Shown: positions 34,754 to 43,619 of the stretch, one piece after another
How the letters are laid out: each line of letters opens with the position of its first letter
How positions within the stretch are numbered: the stretch's first letter is position 1
Notes under the pieces: generated by a model
Told to the model about the DNA's origin: nothing
Databases searched by the model: none
What the model saw: the letters and a program-made list of their open reading frames with translations, nothing else
Translations under genes and position numbers: made by a program
DNA from: Cyanobacteria bacterium K_Offshore_surface_m2_239
GTDB taxonomy: Bacteria > Cyanobacteriota > Cyanobacteriia > PCC-6307 > Cyanobiaceae
Direction of reading: 5' to 3'
Length of the DNA stretch: 54,421 nucleotides
Assembly: GCA_016882305.1 (NCBI GenBank)
Contig: VGQX01000004.1
Span: 1-54,421, forward strand

Positions 34754-35983
34754 CTAACGAGGGAGCGCGGCGTCCACCTCGGCGATGGCCTCCGCGAGCG
34801 CGGCCGGCACCCCCGCCAGATCCTCCTCCCGCAGCCAGGGTCCCACGCTCAGCCGCAGGCCGGCGCTGGCCTCCTCCGGCGAGAAGCCCATGGCGAGCAG
34901 CACCCGGCTGGCGCCGGTGGTCGCCGTGGCTCCCGCGCCGCTCCCCAGGGCGCTGCAGGCGGAGCCGCTGCCGCAGGCCACCCCGCGCCGGGCCAGGGCC
35001 CGCACCAGGGCGCGGCCAGGGAGGGGGCGTCCCCCCCGGCCGCGCGCCAGCAGGCTCAGATGATGGGGCAGCCGGCGCTGGTGGTCCTCCGGGTCCGGCC
35101 CGAGAAGCTCCAGTCCGGGGCGCCCGCGCAGGTCGCGCCAGAGGGCATCGCGCACCCGCGCCACGGGATCGCGGCCGCCGTGGGCCCGCAGGCGCTGCTG
35201 GCAGAGGCGGAGGGCCGCGCTGAAGCCGGCGATCAGCGGCACGGGTTCGGTGCCGCCGCGCCGCCCCGCCTCCTGGGCGCCGCCGATGAGCGGTTCCAGC
35301 GCCAGCCCGCGACGGACGAGCAGCAGACCGATCCCCCTCGGACCCTGCAGCTTGTGGGCGGCGCCGCTGAGGAGATCGACCGGCAGCGCGCTCCAGTCGA
35401 TCGGTTGATGGCCGAGCACCTGCACCGCGTCCACGTGCAGGCGGAGGCCACGCTCCCGGCAGAGGTCCCCCAGGGTGGCCAGCGGTTGCAGGCTGCCCAC
35501 TTCGCTCTGCCCCCAGATCACCGACACCAGCCGGGTGGGGGGGGCGAGCAGGGGCTCGAGGGCGTCGAGGCGCAGCAGACCCTGGCGATCCACCGGCAGT
35601 CGCGCCACGGTCCAGCCGCGTTGGACGAGCACGGCCGCCGCCGCTTCCGTGGCGGGATGTTCCACGGCGCTGATCACCAGGCGTCCGGGGGGGAGGGTGG
35701 CGGCGCTGCCGAGCAGGGCGGTCTGAATCGCCTCGGTGCCACCGGAGCACCAGACCACCTCCTCCGGAGCGGCCCCCAGATCCTCCGCCACCCCCCAGCG
35801 GCCGCGCTCCAACGCCTCCGCCGCCGCCAGGCCCTGGCCATGGAGGCTGGAGGGGTTGCCCCAGCTCTCGCGCCAGGCCCGTTCCATGGCCTCCCACACC
35901 TCCGGGGCCAGGGGGGTGGTGGCACAGGCGTCGAGGTAGAGCGGTGGCGGGGCGGGGAGATCAGGCCCCAAGGCGGGTGCCAT
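34754..35983 (-). CDS. NifS/IscS-like cysteine desulfurase (class V aminotransferase)
   Basis: A PLP enzyme expected to remove sulfur from cysteine for Fe-S clusters or thiolation. Of 409 residues, YLDACATTPL begins the fold. The PLP residues are His109 (VEHP), Asp185 (VDAVQ) and Gln188, with Lys211 in GAAHKLQGPRG as Schiff base. The catalytic loop is present as CGSGSACS. ATG 35983 overlaps the end of dapF by 23 bases; ATG 36043 is a less likely alternative. The overlap with the Cys-rich extension of dapF is notable. Which sulfur acceptor it serves is not shown. Confidence 0.85.
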   Translation of the reverse strand: MAPALGPDLPAPPPLYLDACATTPLAPEVWEAMERAWRESWGNPSSLHGQGLAAAEALERGRWGVAEDLGAAPEEVVWCSGGTEAIQTALLGSAATLPPGRLVISAVEHPATEAAAAVLVQRGWTVARLPVDRQGLLRLDALEPLLAPPTRLVSVIWGQSEVGSLQPLATLGDLCRERGLRLHVDAVQVLGHQPIDWSALPVDLLSGAAHKLQGPRGIGLLLVRRGLALEPLIGGAQEAGRRGGTEPVPLIAGFSAALRLCQQRLRAHGGRDPVARVRDALWRDLRGRPGLELLGPDPEDHQRRLPHHLSLLARGRGGRPLPGRALVRALARRGVACGSGSACSALGSGAGATATTGASRVLLAMGFSPEEASAGLRLSVGPWLREEDLAGVPAALAEAIAEVDAALPR

Positions 35984-37109
35984 CGGGCCGGCGGCCGAGG
36001 AGGCGGCTTTCCAGCGAATCGTTGGCCAGTTGCACGAGGTCATCGAGGGACCGCCCCTCCAAGAGGGCGGCCACCCTGGCGCGGGCCTCGGCGCTGGGAC
36101 AGGCGTCGGGGCGCTGGCAGCCCTGGGTGCAGGCGGTGGCGCAATCGATCGGCTCCGCCGTCGCGCTGGAGGACGGGGCTGGGGCGGCCTCGACGGCGGT
36201 GGCCGGCTGGGCGCCGCCGCCGGTGGACTCGGGAGCCAGCCAGCCCTCCACCGCTTGGTCCAGGGGGCCCGCCAGCCGACCGTGAACCACCGGCTCCGCC
36301 GGGCCTGTCATGAACACATGGCCGCTCGTCTCATCCCAAGCGATCCACAGCGGACCTCCAGGGAGGTCGAGACGGGCCTGGCGGTCGCTGAGCCCGAGCA
36401 GGTGGCAGGCCACGAGGGTGGCGCAGGCGCCGGTGCCGCAGGCCAGGGTCACCCCGGCCCCCCGCTCCCACACCCGCAGGCGCAGATGGCCTGGCGCGAG
36501 CACCTGCACGAGATGCACGTTGGTCCGGGCCGGGAAGGCCGGATGCGCCTCCAGCTCCGCGCCGATGGCCTCCAGGTCGAGGGCGGCCAGCTCGGCCACA
36601 GGCACCACGACGTGGGGGTTGCCCATGCCCGCCGCCGCGACAGCCCAGCGCTGACCCCCGGCCTCCAGCTCCCCCTGAGGCAGGCCCGCCGGACCGGTGG
36701 GAAGGGTGGTGGGCACGGTTTCGGGAATGAGAAAAGGGGCACCCATGTCCACCCGCACCTGGCCGTCCTCCTCCAGCTCGGGGCGCATGGTGCCCGCCGC
36801 GGTTTCCACCGCCCAACGGCGCCCGGGCCCCTCCCCATCGCGATCGGCGAGGAAACGGGCCAGGCAGCGGATGCCATTGCCGCACATCTCCGCCTCCGAA
36901 CCATCGGCGTTGAAGATGCGCATGCGCAGGTCGCCGCCGCTTTCCGGCGGGAGCGCGAGGATCACCCCGTCGCCGCCCAAGCCGAAACGGCGGTCGCAGA
37001 GGCGTCGCACCAGGTCGGGTTCGGCCGCGCCCGCCCCACCGGGGGAGCCGGCGCGCAGGTCGAAGAGGAGAAAGTCGTTGCCCAGACCCTGATACTTGCT
37101 GACATCCAT
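35961..37109 (-). CDS. dapF: Diaminopimelate epimerase with a four-cysteine C-terminal extension
   Basis: Converts L,L- to meso-diaminopimelate for lysine and peptidoglycan synthesis. The 382-residue protein has both catalytic cysteines: Cys76 in EMCGNGIRC and Cys224 in LACGTGACA. The normal enzyme ends near residue 280 (HVFMTGPAEPVVHG). An extension of about 100 residues follows: an Ala/Pro-rich linker, then IDCATACTQGCQRPDAC with four Cys at 323, 327, 331 and 337 (C-x3-C-x3-C-x5-C), then a helical tail SLDDLVQLANDSLESRLL. The tail resembles small stand-alone cyanobacterial Cys proteins I recall, so this may be a fusion. ATG 37109 precedes the conserved SKYQGLGNDF. Confidence 0.9.
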   Translation of the reverse strand: MDVSKYQGLGNDFLLFDLRAGSPGGAGAAEPDLVRRLCDRRFGLGGDGVILALPPESGGDLRMRIFNADGSEAEMCGNGIRCLARFLADRDGEGPGRRWAVETAAGTMRPELEEDGQVRVDMGAPFLIPETVPTTLPTGPAGLPQGELEAGGQRWAVAAAGMGNPHVVVPVAELAALDLEAIGAELEAHPAFPARTNVHLVQVLAPGHLRLRVWERGAGVTLACGTGACATLVACHLLGLSDRQARLDLPGGPLWIAWDETSGHVFMTGPAEPVVHGRLAGPLDQAVEGWLAPESTGGGAQPATAVEAAPAPSSSATAEPIDCATACTQGCQRPDACPSAEARARVAALLEGRSLDDLVQLANDSLESRLLGRRPDGTRLGA

Positions 37110-37144
37110 GGCGCTTTGAGCCCCGCGCAATCTCCGTCGATCCT

Positions 37145-37384
37145 ATGCAGAGCTTCTTTGAGAACCGCGGCACGAAGTTGGACACCACCCTGCCCAGCGT
37201 GCGCCACATCCAGGAATTGATCCGCACCCGCACGGTGGTGAGCCTCAGTCTGATGAGCGGCCAGGAGGTGGAGGGGGTGATCAAGTGGCAGGACATGCAC
37301 TTCCTCGCCCTGCGGCAAAGCGCCAACCAGCCCCTGGTGATGGTCAACCGGGAAGCGATCACGCTTCTGCGGGCGCTGATCTGA
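37145..37384 (+). CDS. hfq: Cyanobacterial Hfq (Sm-like protein)
   Basis: The divergent cyanobacterial Hfq, 79 residues. [20 protein letters not shown] gives the N-terminal helix and first strand, and [18 protein letters not shown] is the Sm1 region. The usual KH motif of Sm2 is absent, as in other cyanobacterial Hfq proteins. Those act in motility and DNA uptake by binding the type IV pilus ATPase rather than as general RNA chaperones (Synechocystis knowledge). It is divergent from dapF with a spacer of 35 bases. Confidence 0.88.
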   Translation: MQSFFENRGTKLDTTLPSVRHIQELIRTRTVVSLSLMSGQEVEGVIKWQDMHFLALRQSANQPLVMVNREAITLLRALI

Positions 37385-37387
37385 GGT

Positions 37388-37406
37388 CCCCCCCGGTCAG
37401 GGGGGG
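37388..37406 (+). terminator. Perfect C7/G7 hairpin after hfq
   Basis: Seven C (37388-37394), a five-base loop and seven G (37400-37406), three bases after the hfq stop and before leuS. It is a strong stem without a T-tract. It could end hfq transcription, protect the 3' end, or sit in the leuS leader. Confidence 0.5.
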
Positions 37407-37457
37407 TGTGGCACCATCGTGGAGCCGGGCGCTCCCTGCCCCACCGCTCTTTTCACC

Positions 37458-40058
37458 GTGTCCGATCCCTCCCGCTACAAGCCCCAGGAGATCGAAAGTC
37501 ACTGGCAGGCGATCTGGCGCGAACGGCGGCTCGACCGCACGCCCGAGGTCGCGGAGAGCGGGGACGCCTTCTACGCCCTCTCGATGTTCCCCTATCCCTC
37601 GGGGACCCTGCACATGGGCCATGTCCGCAACTACGTCATCACCGACGTGGTGGCCCGCCACCAACGGATGCGGGGTCGGCGGGTGCTGCACCCGATGGGT
37701 TGGGATGCCTTCGGGCTGCCGGCGGAGAACGCGGCCATCGAGCGGGGCGTCGATCCCGCTGAGTGGACCCGGCGCAACATCGCCCAGATGCGGACCCAGC
37801 TCGAACGGCTCGGACTCTCCATCGATTGGTCCCGCGAGGTGACCACCTGCCAGCCGGAGTACTACCGCTGGACCCAGTGGTTGTTCCTGCGGTTCTGGGA
37901 GGCGGGGCTGGCCTACCGGAAGGAGGCCACGGTGAACTGGGATCCGGTGGATGAGACGGTGCTCGCCAACGAACAGGTGGACGGGGAGGGCCGCTCGTGG
38001 CGCTCCGGGGCGCTGGTGGAGAAGCGCAAGCTGCGTCAATGGTTTCTGCGGATCACGGCCTATGCCGATCCGCTGCTGGCCGATCTGGACCAGCTGACCC
38101 TCTGGCCTGAGCGGGTGCGCACGATGCAGGCGAACTGGATCGGCCGCTCCACGGGTGCCGAGCTTGATTTTCCCGTGGTGGATGGGGAGGGGAGGGAGAC
38201 CGGCGCCACGATCCGCGTCTTCACCACGCGGCCGGACACGCTGTTTGGCGTCACCTACCTCGTCCTGGCGCCGGAGCACCCCCTGGTGCCCTCCCTCACC
38301 AGCGCCGACCAGGCGGTGGCGGTGCTGGCCTTCCAGGATCTGGTGGCGGGCGAGAGCGAGCGGGAGCGCACCGACGAGGAGCGACCCAAGCGGGGCGTCC
38401 CGATCGGCGCCCGGGTGCGCAACCCCGCCAGCGGCGAGCTGATCCCCCTCTGGATCGCCGATTACGTGCTGGCGGACTACGGCAGCGGCGCGGTGATGGG
38501 CGTGCCGGGCCATGACCATCGCGATTTTCTCTTCGCCCGCCAGCACGACCTCCCGATCCGCCAGGTGATCGTGCCCGAGGGGGCTGATCCGGCGGCCTTC
38601 GCCGGCGCCGCCTGGACCGAGCCGGGGGTGATGATCCATTCCGGCCCGTTTGATGGTCTTCCCTCCGGGGAGGCGAAGGCGACGATCGTGGCCGCGGCCG
38701 TGGAGGGGGGCTGGGGAGCTCCCCGCGTGCAATATCGCCTGCGGGACTGGTTGATCTCCCGCCAGCGCTACTGGGGCTGTCCGATTCCCATGGTGCGCTG
38801 CCCCGACTGCGGCGATGTGCCGGTGCCTGTCGAGCAGCTGCCGGTGGTGCTTCCCACCGACCTGACCCTCGATGGACGGGGGGGCTCTCCCCTCAGCCAG
38901 CGGGAGGCGTGGTGGACGGTGGCCTGCCCGAACTGCGGCGGACCGGCGCGCCGGGAAACCGACACGATGGACACCTTCATGTGTTCCAGCTGGTACTACC
39001 TGCGTTATGCGGATCCACACAACAGTGAGCTTCCGTTCGGCAAGGACGCGGTCGATCGTTGGCTGCCCGTGGATCTATATGTGGGCGGCATCGAGCATGC
39101 CATTCTCCATCTACTCTATTCTCGCTTTTTCACCAAGGTGCTGCGGGATCAGGGGTTATTGAGTTTTGGTGAACCCTTCACGCGCCTCTTGACGCAGGGG
39201 ATGGTCCAGGGCCTGACTTATCGCAATCCCACCACCGGCAAATATGTTGCTCCCGCGGATGTCAATGATGTGAACGATCCGCGCGATCCGATCAGCGGAG
39301 AGGTGTTGCAGGTGAGTTTTGACAAGATGTCCAAGTCCAAGCACAACGGTGTCGACCCCTCCGCTGTCATCGACCGCTACGGCGCCGATACGGCGCGCCT
39401 GTTCATCCTCTTCAAGGCGCCCCCGGAGAAGGATCTGGAATGGGAGGACGCGGATGTGGAGGGTCAGTTTCGCTTTCTGCAGCGCCTCTGGCGGCTGGTG
39501 GACGGGGCCCGCGAGCAGGGGATCCGCCCGCCTGCCGCTGGCTTCACGCCCCCGGAGGATCTGAGCCCGGCGGAGCGGGATCTGCGCCGGGCGGCGCACA
39601 CCGCCATTCAGGACATCAGCGGGGATCTGGAGGGTGAGTTGCAGCTCAACACGGCGGTGTCCGAGTTGATGAAGCTGAGCAATGCCATGACGGCGCTTCT
39701 GCCACAGGCGCGTCCGGAGGTGGCCGGGGAAGCCGTGGCGATTTTGGTGTTGCTGCTGGCTCCCTTTGCCCCCCATCTGGCGGAAGAGCTCTGGCATCGC
39801 CTGACGGGCGCGGCCGACAGCGTGCATGAGCGGTCCTGGCCCCAGCTTGACGCGTCCGCCTTGAGTCGGGACACGATTCCGTTGGTGATTCAGGTGAAGG
39901 GGAAGGTGCGGGGCAATCTGGAGGTGCCCGCCGATGCCGATGCTGCCACCTTGGAGCGGTTGGCCCTGGAGAGCGACGTGGCCGCTCGCTGGCTGGAGGG
40001 CCAACCACCCCGCCGGGTGATTGTGGTGCCCGGCAAGCTGGTCAACCTGGTGCCCTGA
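37458..40058 (+). CDS. leuS: Leucyl-tRNA synthetase
   Basis: Charges tRNA-Leu. The 866-residue class I synthetase has the HIGH-type motif [12 protein letters not shown] near residue 50, [12 protein letters not shown], the CP1 editing domain (about 215-400, with TTRPDTLFG) and a zinc-like [10 protein letters not shown] segment. KMSKS is in [14 protein letters not shown] (about 624), and the C-terminal anticodon-binding and tail domains follow. GTG 37458 gives the usual N-terminus [15 protein letters not shown]; an in-frame GTG at 37419 is upstream of it. A patch at about 39061-39330 in the catalytic core is less GC-rich than the rest of the gene. Confidence 0.96.
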   Translation: MSDPSRYKPQEIESHWQAIWRERRLDRTPEVAESGDAFYALSMFPYPSGTLHMGHVRNYVITDVVARHQRMRGRRVLHPMGWDAFGLPAENAAIERGVDPAEWTRRNIAQMRTQLERLGLSIDWSREVTTCQPEYYRWTQWLFLRFWEAGLAYRKEATVNWDPVDETVLANEQVDGEGRSWRSGALVEKRKLRQWFLRITAYADPLLADLDQLTLWPERVRTMQANWIGRSTGAELDFPVVDGEGRETGATIRVFTTRPDTLFGVTYLVLAPEHPLVPSLTSADQAVAVLAFQDLVAGESERERTDEERPKRGVPIGARVRNPASGELIPLWIADYVLADYGSGAVMGVPGHDHRDFLFARQHDLPIRQVIVPEGADPAAFAGAAWTEPGVMIHSGPFDGLPSGEAKATIVAAAVEGGWGAPRVQYRLRDWLISRQRYWGCPIPMVRCPDCGDVPVPVEQLPVVLPTDLTLDGRGGSPLSQREAWWTVACPNCGGPARRETDTMDTFMCSSWYYLRYADPHNSELPFGKDAVDRWLPVDLYVGGIEHAILHLLYSRFFTKVLRDQGLLSFGEPFTRLLTQGMVQGLTYRNPTTGKYVAPADVNDVNDPRDPISGEVLQVSFDKMSKSKHNGVDPSAVIDRYGADTARLFILFKAPPEKDLEWEDADVEGQFRFLQRLWRLVDGAREQGIRPPAAGFTPPEDLSPAERDLRRAAHTAIQDISGDLEGELQLNTAVSELMKLSNAMTALLPQARPEVAGEAVAILVLLLAPFAPHLAEELWHRLTGAADSVHERSWPQLDASALSRDTIPLVIQVKGKVRGNLEVPADADAATLERLALESDVAARWLEGQPPRRVIVVPGKLVNLVP

Positions 40059-40100
40059 GGCTCAGGTGCGGTGAGGCTCAGGTGCCCTCAGGCTCAGGGG
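40056..40100. repeat. Short direct repeats between leuS and pgi ends
   Basis: TGAGGCTCAGGTGC occurs at 40056-40069 and 40072-40085, followed by the related CTCAGGCTCAGGGG at 40087-40100. The array covers the leuS stop, the 35-base gap and the pgi stop, with a period of about 16 bases. Confidence 0.7.
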
Positions 40101-41713
40101 CGCTGAAAGCGCAGAGAGTCCGGCTGGCCCCAATCGCCACTGGCGCTGTACCCGCGACCGTTGAAGCAGAGATGGCGCAGAATCCAGAACAAGGATTCGG
40201 GACTCTCCAGACCGAGGGTCGTCCGCAAGCTCTCCAGGTCGTGGCTGGCCCCATCGGCGAGGGTGGCCTCCAGGCGCTGCTGCACGGTGAGGATTTGGGC
40301 CGCCGCTGTTTTCCCCGCCTCCACGCCGGGTTGGTGGTAAGCATTCACATTGATGAACTCCCCGTACAGACCCACCGCCCTCTCGAACAAGGCGATCAGG
40401 GCGCCCAGGGAGCGAGCATCGAAACGCTGCAGGGTGATGGTCAGGGATTGCCGGCCGCCCTCGCAGAGGGCGGAGCGGGTGCCCTGGAGGAAGCCCGCCA
40501 GGAAGTCCGCCGGATCCTCTCCGTCCACGGAGGTGATGTCGGCGGGCTCATCCAGCGCTTCGATGAACACCACGAAAAAGTTGTCCAGCCCATCCCGCAA
40601 CTGCTGCACGTAGGCGTGCTGATCGGTGGAGCCCTTGTTGCCGTAGACAGCCAGGCCCTGGTGCACCACCTGACCCTCGCGATCCAGGCGCTTGCCCAGG
40701 GATTCCATCACCAGCTGCTGGAGATAGCGGCTGAAGACCTCCAGCCGGTCCCGGTAGGGAAGCACGACCATGTCCCGTCGGCCCTTGCCGTCGCCGGCCA
40801 CATACCAGCTGGCGGCCAGCAGGGCTGCGGGATTATCGCGCAGGGAGGCGACGCGGGTGCGGGCATCCATGGCGGCGGCTCCCTCCAGGAACCCCCGCAT
40901 GTCGGCTCCGACGAGCACGGCGGGGAGGAGGCCCACGGCGCTGGTGATGCTCGTGCGGCCTCCCACCCAGTCGGGCATGTCAAAGCGCGCGAGCCAGCCC
41001 TCCTGGCTGGCCTGCTGATCGAGGTGGCTGCCGGCCATGGTGACGGCGACCGCCTGGCGGGCCCAGTCGCCGCCCGTGGCCTCCAGACGGGCCCGGGCCT
41101 GCTCCATGCCCAGACGCGGTTCGGGGGTGCCGCCGGATTTGCTCACGACGATCACCAATGTTGTCAGCAGCCGGGATCCAAGGGCGGCCAAGGTGGCGCT
41201 CATGCCCTGGGGATCGACGTTGTCGAAGAAGTGGAAGGGCAACCCCTCCCCGTGGCGCTGAAGCGCCCGGATGATCAGCAGAGGGCCGAGGCCAGAGCCA
41301 CCGATGCCGATCCACAGCACGTCGGTGAAGGGCGCGCCGCCCGGGGCGGTGAGAACACCTCCGCGCACCTCCCTGCCGAAAGTGTCGAGACGCTCGATCT
41401 CGCCGCGGATCAGCTCCCGGGTTTCCGGGTTGGGGGCGCGGTCGGGGTCCCGCAGCCAGTAGTGACCGACCTGGCGATGCTCATCCAGGTTGGCGACCGC
41501 TCCAGCCTCCAGCTCCGCCATGGCCTGGAAGGCGGCGGCGGCACGAGGTTCAAGGGTCTCCAGATCCGCCGCGGAGAGGGCCATGCGACTGGCATCCAGC
41601 CAGAGGCCCAGGGCGGGGTCGTACCACAACAAGTCTTGGAAGCGCCGCCAGAGGCTGGCGGGATCCGATCCGTTGAGCGGAGGAAGGGCGGTCGACCGCG
41701 AAAGCGTGGACAT
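40094..41713 (-). CDS. pgi: Glucose-6-phosphate isomerase
   Basis: Interconverts glucose-6-phosphate and fructose-6-phosphate, connecting the Calvin cycle, glycogen and glycolysis. The 539-residue protein shows WIGIGGSGLGP, the signature VVSKSGGTPEP, the catalytic Glu in GDGKGRRDMVVLPYRDRLE downstream and EFINVNAYHQPGVEAGK near the C-terminus with the active-site Lys. ATG 41713 (MSTLSRSTALPP) is chosen; the in-frame upstream codons to 41785 look non-coding. It is convergent with leuS. Its promoter must lie in the 154-base divergent spacer 41714-41867, which contains an AT-rich patch near 41833-41858. Confidence 0.95.
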   Translation of the reverse strand: MSTLSRSTALPPLNGSDPASLWRRFQDLLWYDPALGLWLDASRMALSAADLETLEPRAAAAFQAMAELEAGAVANLDEHRQVGHYWLRDPDRAPNPETRELIRGEIERLDTFGREVRGGVLTAPGGAPFTDVLWIGIGGSGLGPLLIIRALQRHGEGLPFHFFDNVDPQGMSATLAALGSRLLTTLVIVVSKSGGTPEPRLGMEQARARLEATGGDWARQAVAVTMAGSHLDQQASQEGWLARFDMPDWVGGRTSITSAVGLLPAVLVGADMRGFLEGAAAMDARTRVASLRDNPAALLAASWYVAGDGKGRRDMVVLPYRDRLEVFSRYLQQLVMESLGKRLDREGQVVHQGLAVYGNKGSTDQHAYVQQLRDGLDNFFVVFIEALDEPADITSVDGEDPADFLAGFLQGTRSALCEGGRQSLTITLQRFDARSLGALIALFERAVGLYGEFINVNAYHQPGVEAGKTAAAQILTVQQRLEATLADGASHDLESLRTTLGLESPESLFWILRHLCFNGRGYSASGDWGQPDSLRFQRP

Positions 41714-41867
41714 GGCCGCTGCTGCACCGCGCAGGCTCTGCCACCGTACTGAACTGCCTGAAGGAGTCGCTTGCTGTTGGGCCACCGCCAGGACCGAACG
41801 GGGAAGGGGTGGACAGGGCGAGGAAAGCGGGAATAATTAAGTCATCAATCTTTATCGTGCCCCTTCC

Positions 41868-42725
41868 ATGGGCCTCCGCCTCCTGCCGCGGCCCTCCCCG
41901 CCTCAACGGTTCCGCCGTTGGCCAGCCTTCGGCCTGGCTGCCCTGGTCCTCGCGGCCGGGGGCTGGGCCTGGAGCGAGCGGCGATCAGCGACCTTCCAGC
42001 GGCAGGCGTCCACGCCCGACTGGATTCGCGACCAGGCCCAGGAGATGGTCCGCCACTCCTCGCCCCTGGAGGGGCAGCGGCCCGATCCGATCGATTTCAC
42101 CGAGGAGGAGCTGCGGGAGCTGAACCGCCGTTTCGGCGTGCATGGCCCCCAGCCCGCCTTGGCTCAGCTCTTCACCGAGGGTCTCGACCAGCTGCAACCC
42201 CTGCGCAATCACACCTTGTCGCGGGTGGAGGAGCTCAGGCCCTTGATCTTGCGCCACAGCACGCGCCAGCGCATCAATCCCATGCTGGTGGCGGCGGTGC
42301 TCTTCGATGAGATGCACCATGCCAAGCCCGGCGAAGACAGCGCCCTGGCTGTGCGGAGTGGCCTGTTCCAGACGCAAGGTCCCGCGCAGCTGAGCGTGGG
42401 CGAGATGGTGAAGCAGGGGCTCTTGCCGACGAACGCCACACCGGAGCAGATCCTGGAGGCGCGTCTCCAACTCCTCGACCCCGACCACAACGTGGAATTG
42501 CTGGTGGGCAAGTTCGCGCGGCTCGCCTACAAACTGGGGCTTCCCCGCCACCGGACGCTCATGGCCAGCGGTCACCCGCGGGACGCCAAGGCGCTGGCCA
42601 CCCTGGCCTATCTGCACAACGGCAAACTGGACTATCCCGCCCGCATCCTGCGCTACATGCAGGATCCAGCCCTGCACGCCCTGATCTACGGCACCCGGCA
42701 GAGCGTCACCAGTCCCCTGATCTGA
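41868..42725 (+). CDS. Membrane-anchored lysozyme/transglycosylase-like protein (tentative)
   Basis: A 285-residue protein with one N-terminal membrane anchor or signal segment (WPAFGLAALVLAAGGWAW). The central part INPMLVAAVLFDEMHHA, later GLFQTQGPAQLSVGEMVKQG and later LATLAYLHNGKLDYPARIL, has the rhythm of lytic transglycosylase-like or DUF1402 proteins: helix with acidic residue, then GPAQL and a Y-x-NG helix. The catalytic glutamate would be Glu of DEMHH, which is unproven. It converges on a muramoyl amidase gene 15 bases away, fitting a wall role. Confidence 0.6.
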   Translation: MGLRLLPRPSPPQRFRRWPAFGLAALVLAAGGWAWSERRSATFQRQASTPDWIRDQAQEMVRHSSPLEGQRPDPIDFTEEELRELNRRFGVHGPQPALAQLFTEGLDQLQPLRNHTLSRVEELRPLILRHSTRQRINPMLVAAVLFDEMHHAKPGEDSALAVRSGLFQTQGPAQLSVGEMVKQGLLPTNATPEQILEARLQLLDPDHNVELLVGKFARLAYKLGLPRHRTLMASGHPRDAKALATLAYLHNGKLDYPARILRYMQDPALHALIYGTRQSVTSPLI

Positions 42726-42740
42726 AGCGAGCGAGGGGCG

Positions 42741-43619
42741 TCAGCAGACCACACCCAGGGCGTTGAGCCGGTCCCGCAGTTCACCCCAGTCGAAGCTGCG
42801 CGGGTCAGCCCGCTCCCCGGCCAGATCAACATGGCGGTGAGTGGTGATCGCCTCGGCGGGGATGGAAAAGCGGCGCATCCAGTCCGCCAGCACCACGGCC
42901 ATGGCGTCGTACTGAGCGGCGGTGTAGCCGCTGTGGGCGCCCTCGGCATGTTCCCCGTCGATGGGGGTTTCCAGGCTGAGATGGAGAGCAAAGTTGTTCA
43001 CCGAGCCGCCCACCTTGGGATTGGTTATCGCCCACTGCCCCTGGAAGGTGGAATTGCCAGCGCCGAAGGCGCGCTTGGACGGATCCAGGGCCTCCACGAT
43101 CTCTCCCCTGCCACCGATCAGCATGTGGTAACTGACCTGGTCATCATCGCGGGGATGGGGGGTGAGGAAGGTGTTGACGGCGGAACTCAATCCGTACACC
43201 GTCTCATGGAGGACCACCAGCCTGGGGGTGGGATCGAGAGGATTGCCGAAGGCATCCCGGGTCAGGCGCTCGCCATAGTTGGTGGGATGGATGCGCAGCC
43301 GCTGGGTGCGGCTGGGCAGCTCCGCCAGAAGCGCGCGGAGACGGGCCTCCAGGGCGGGATCGGCGGCGGCGCAGCTCCGGCCCAGCGGCGACCGCCACAC
43401 GACGCGGGCGGGGGGGGGCGGCGCCGGGCGCGGCGGACGCTGTGGCGGTGCGGGCCTGGGTTGCCGCACCTCCTCCAGGATGTCGAGCAGGGAGGGGGCG
43501 CCGTTGGCCTGTGGGCTGCCACCCGCGCCTCGCACCAGCCAGAGCGCCATGCCACTGACCACCAGGCTGGCGCCCGCCACGCCCATCAGGAGACCCTTGG
43601 CCTGGCTGCGCAGCGTCAA
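42741..43619 (-). CDS. N-acetylmuramoyl-L-alanine amidase (Amidase_2 fold)
   Basis: A zinc amidase that would cut the lactyl-amide between muramic acid and the stem peptide. Of 292 residues, one N-terminal TM (GVAGASLVVSGMALWL) anchors it, followed by a Pro-rich linker. The Amidase_2/PGRP domain has RLVVLHETVYG (first zinc His), SYHMLIGGRGEIVEAL and ITTHRHVDLAG with the second His pair. TTG 43619 overlaps the M61 stop as TTGA; GTG 43637 is an in-frame alternative with a 22-base overlap. It is the third gene of the ycf35-M61-amidase operon. Confidence 0.85.
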   Translation of the reverse strand: MTLRSQAKGLLMGVAGASLVVSGMALWLVRGAGGSPQANGAPSLLDILEEVRQPRPAPPQRPPRPAPPPPARVVWRSPLGRSCAAADPALEARLRALLAELPSRTQRLRIHPTNYGERLTRDAFGNPLDPTPRLVVLHETVYGLSSAVNTFLTPHPRDDDQVSYHMLIGGRGEIVEALDPSKRAFGAGNSTFQGQWAITNPKVGGSVNNFALHLSLETPIDGEHAEGAHSGYTAAQYDAMAVVLADWMRRFSIPAEAITTHRHVDLAGERADPRSFDWGELRDRLNALGVVC

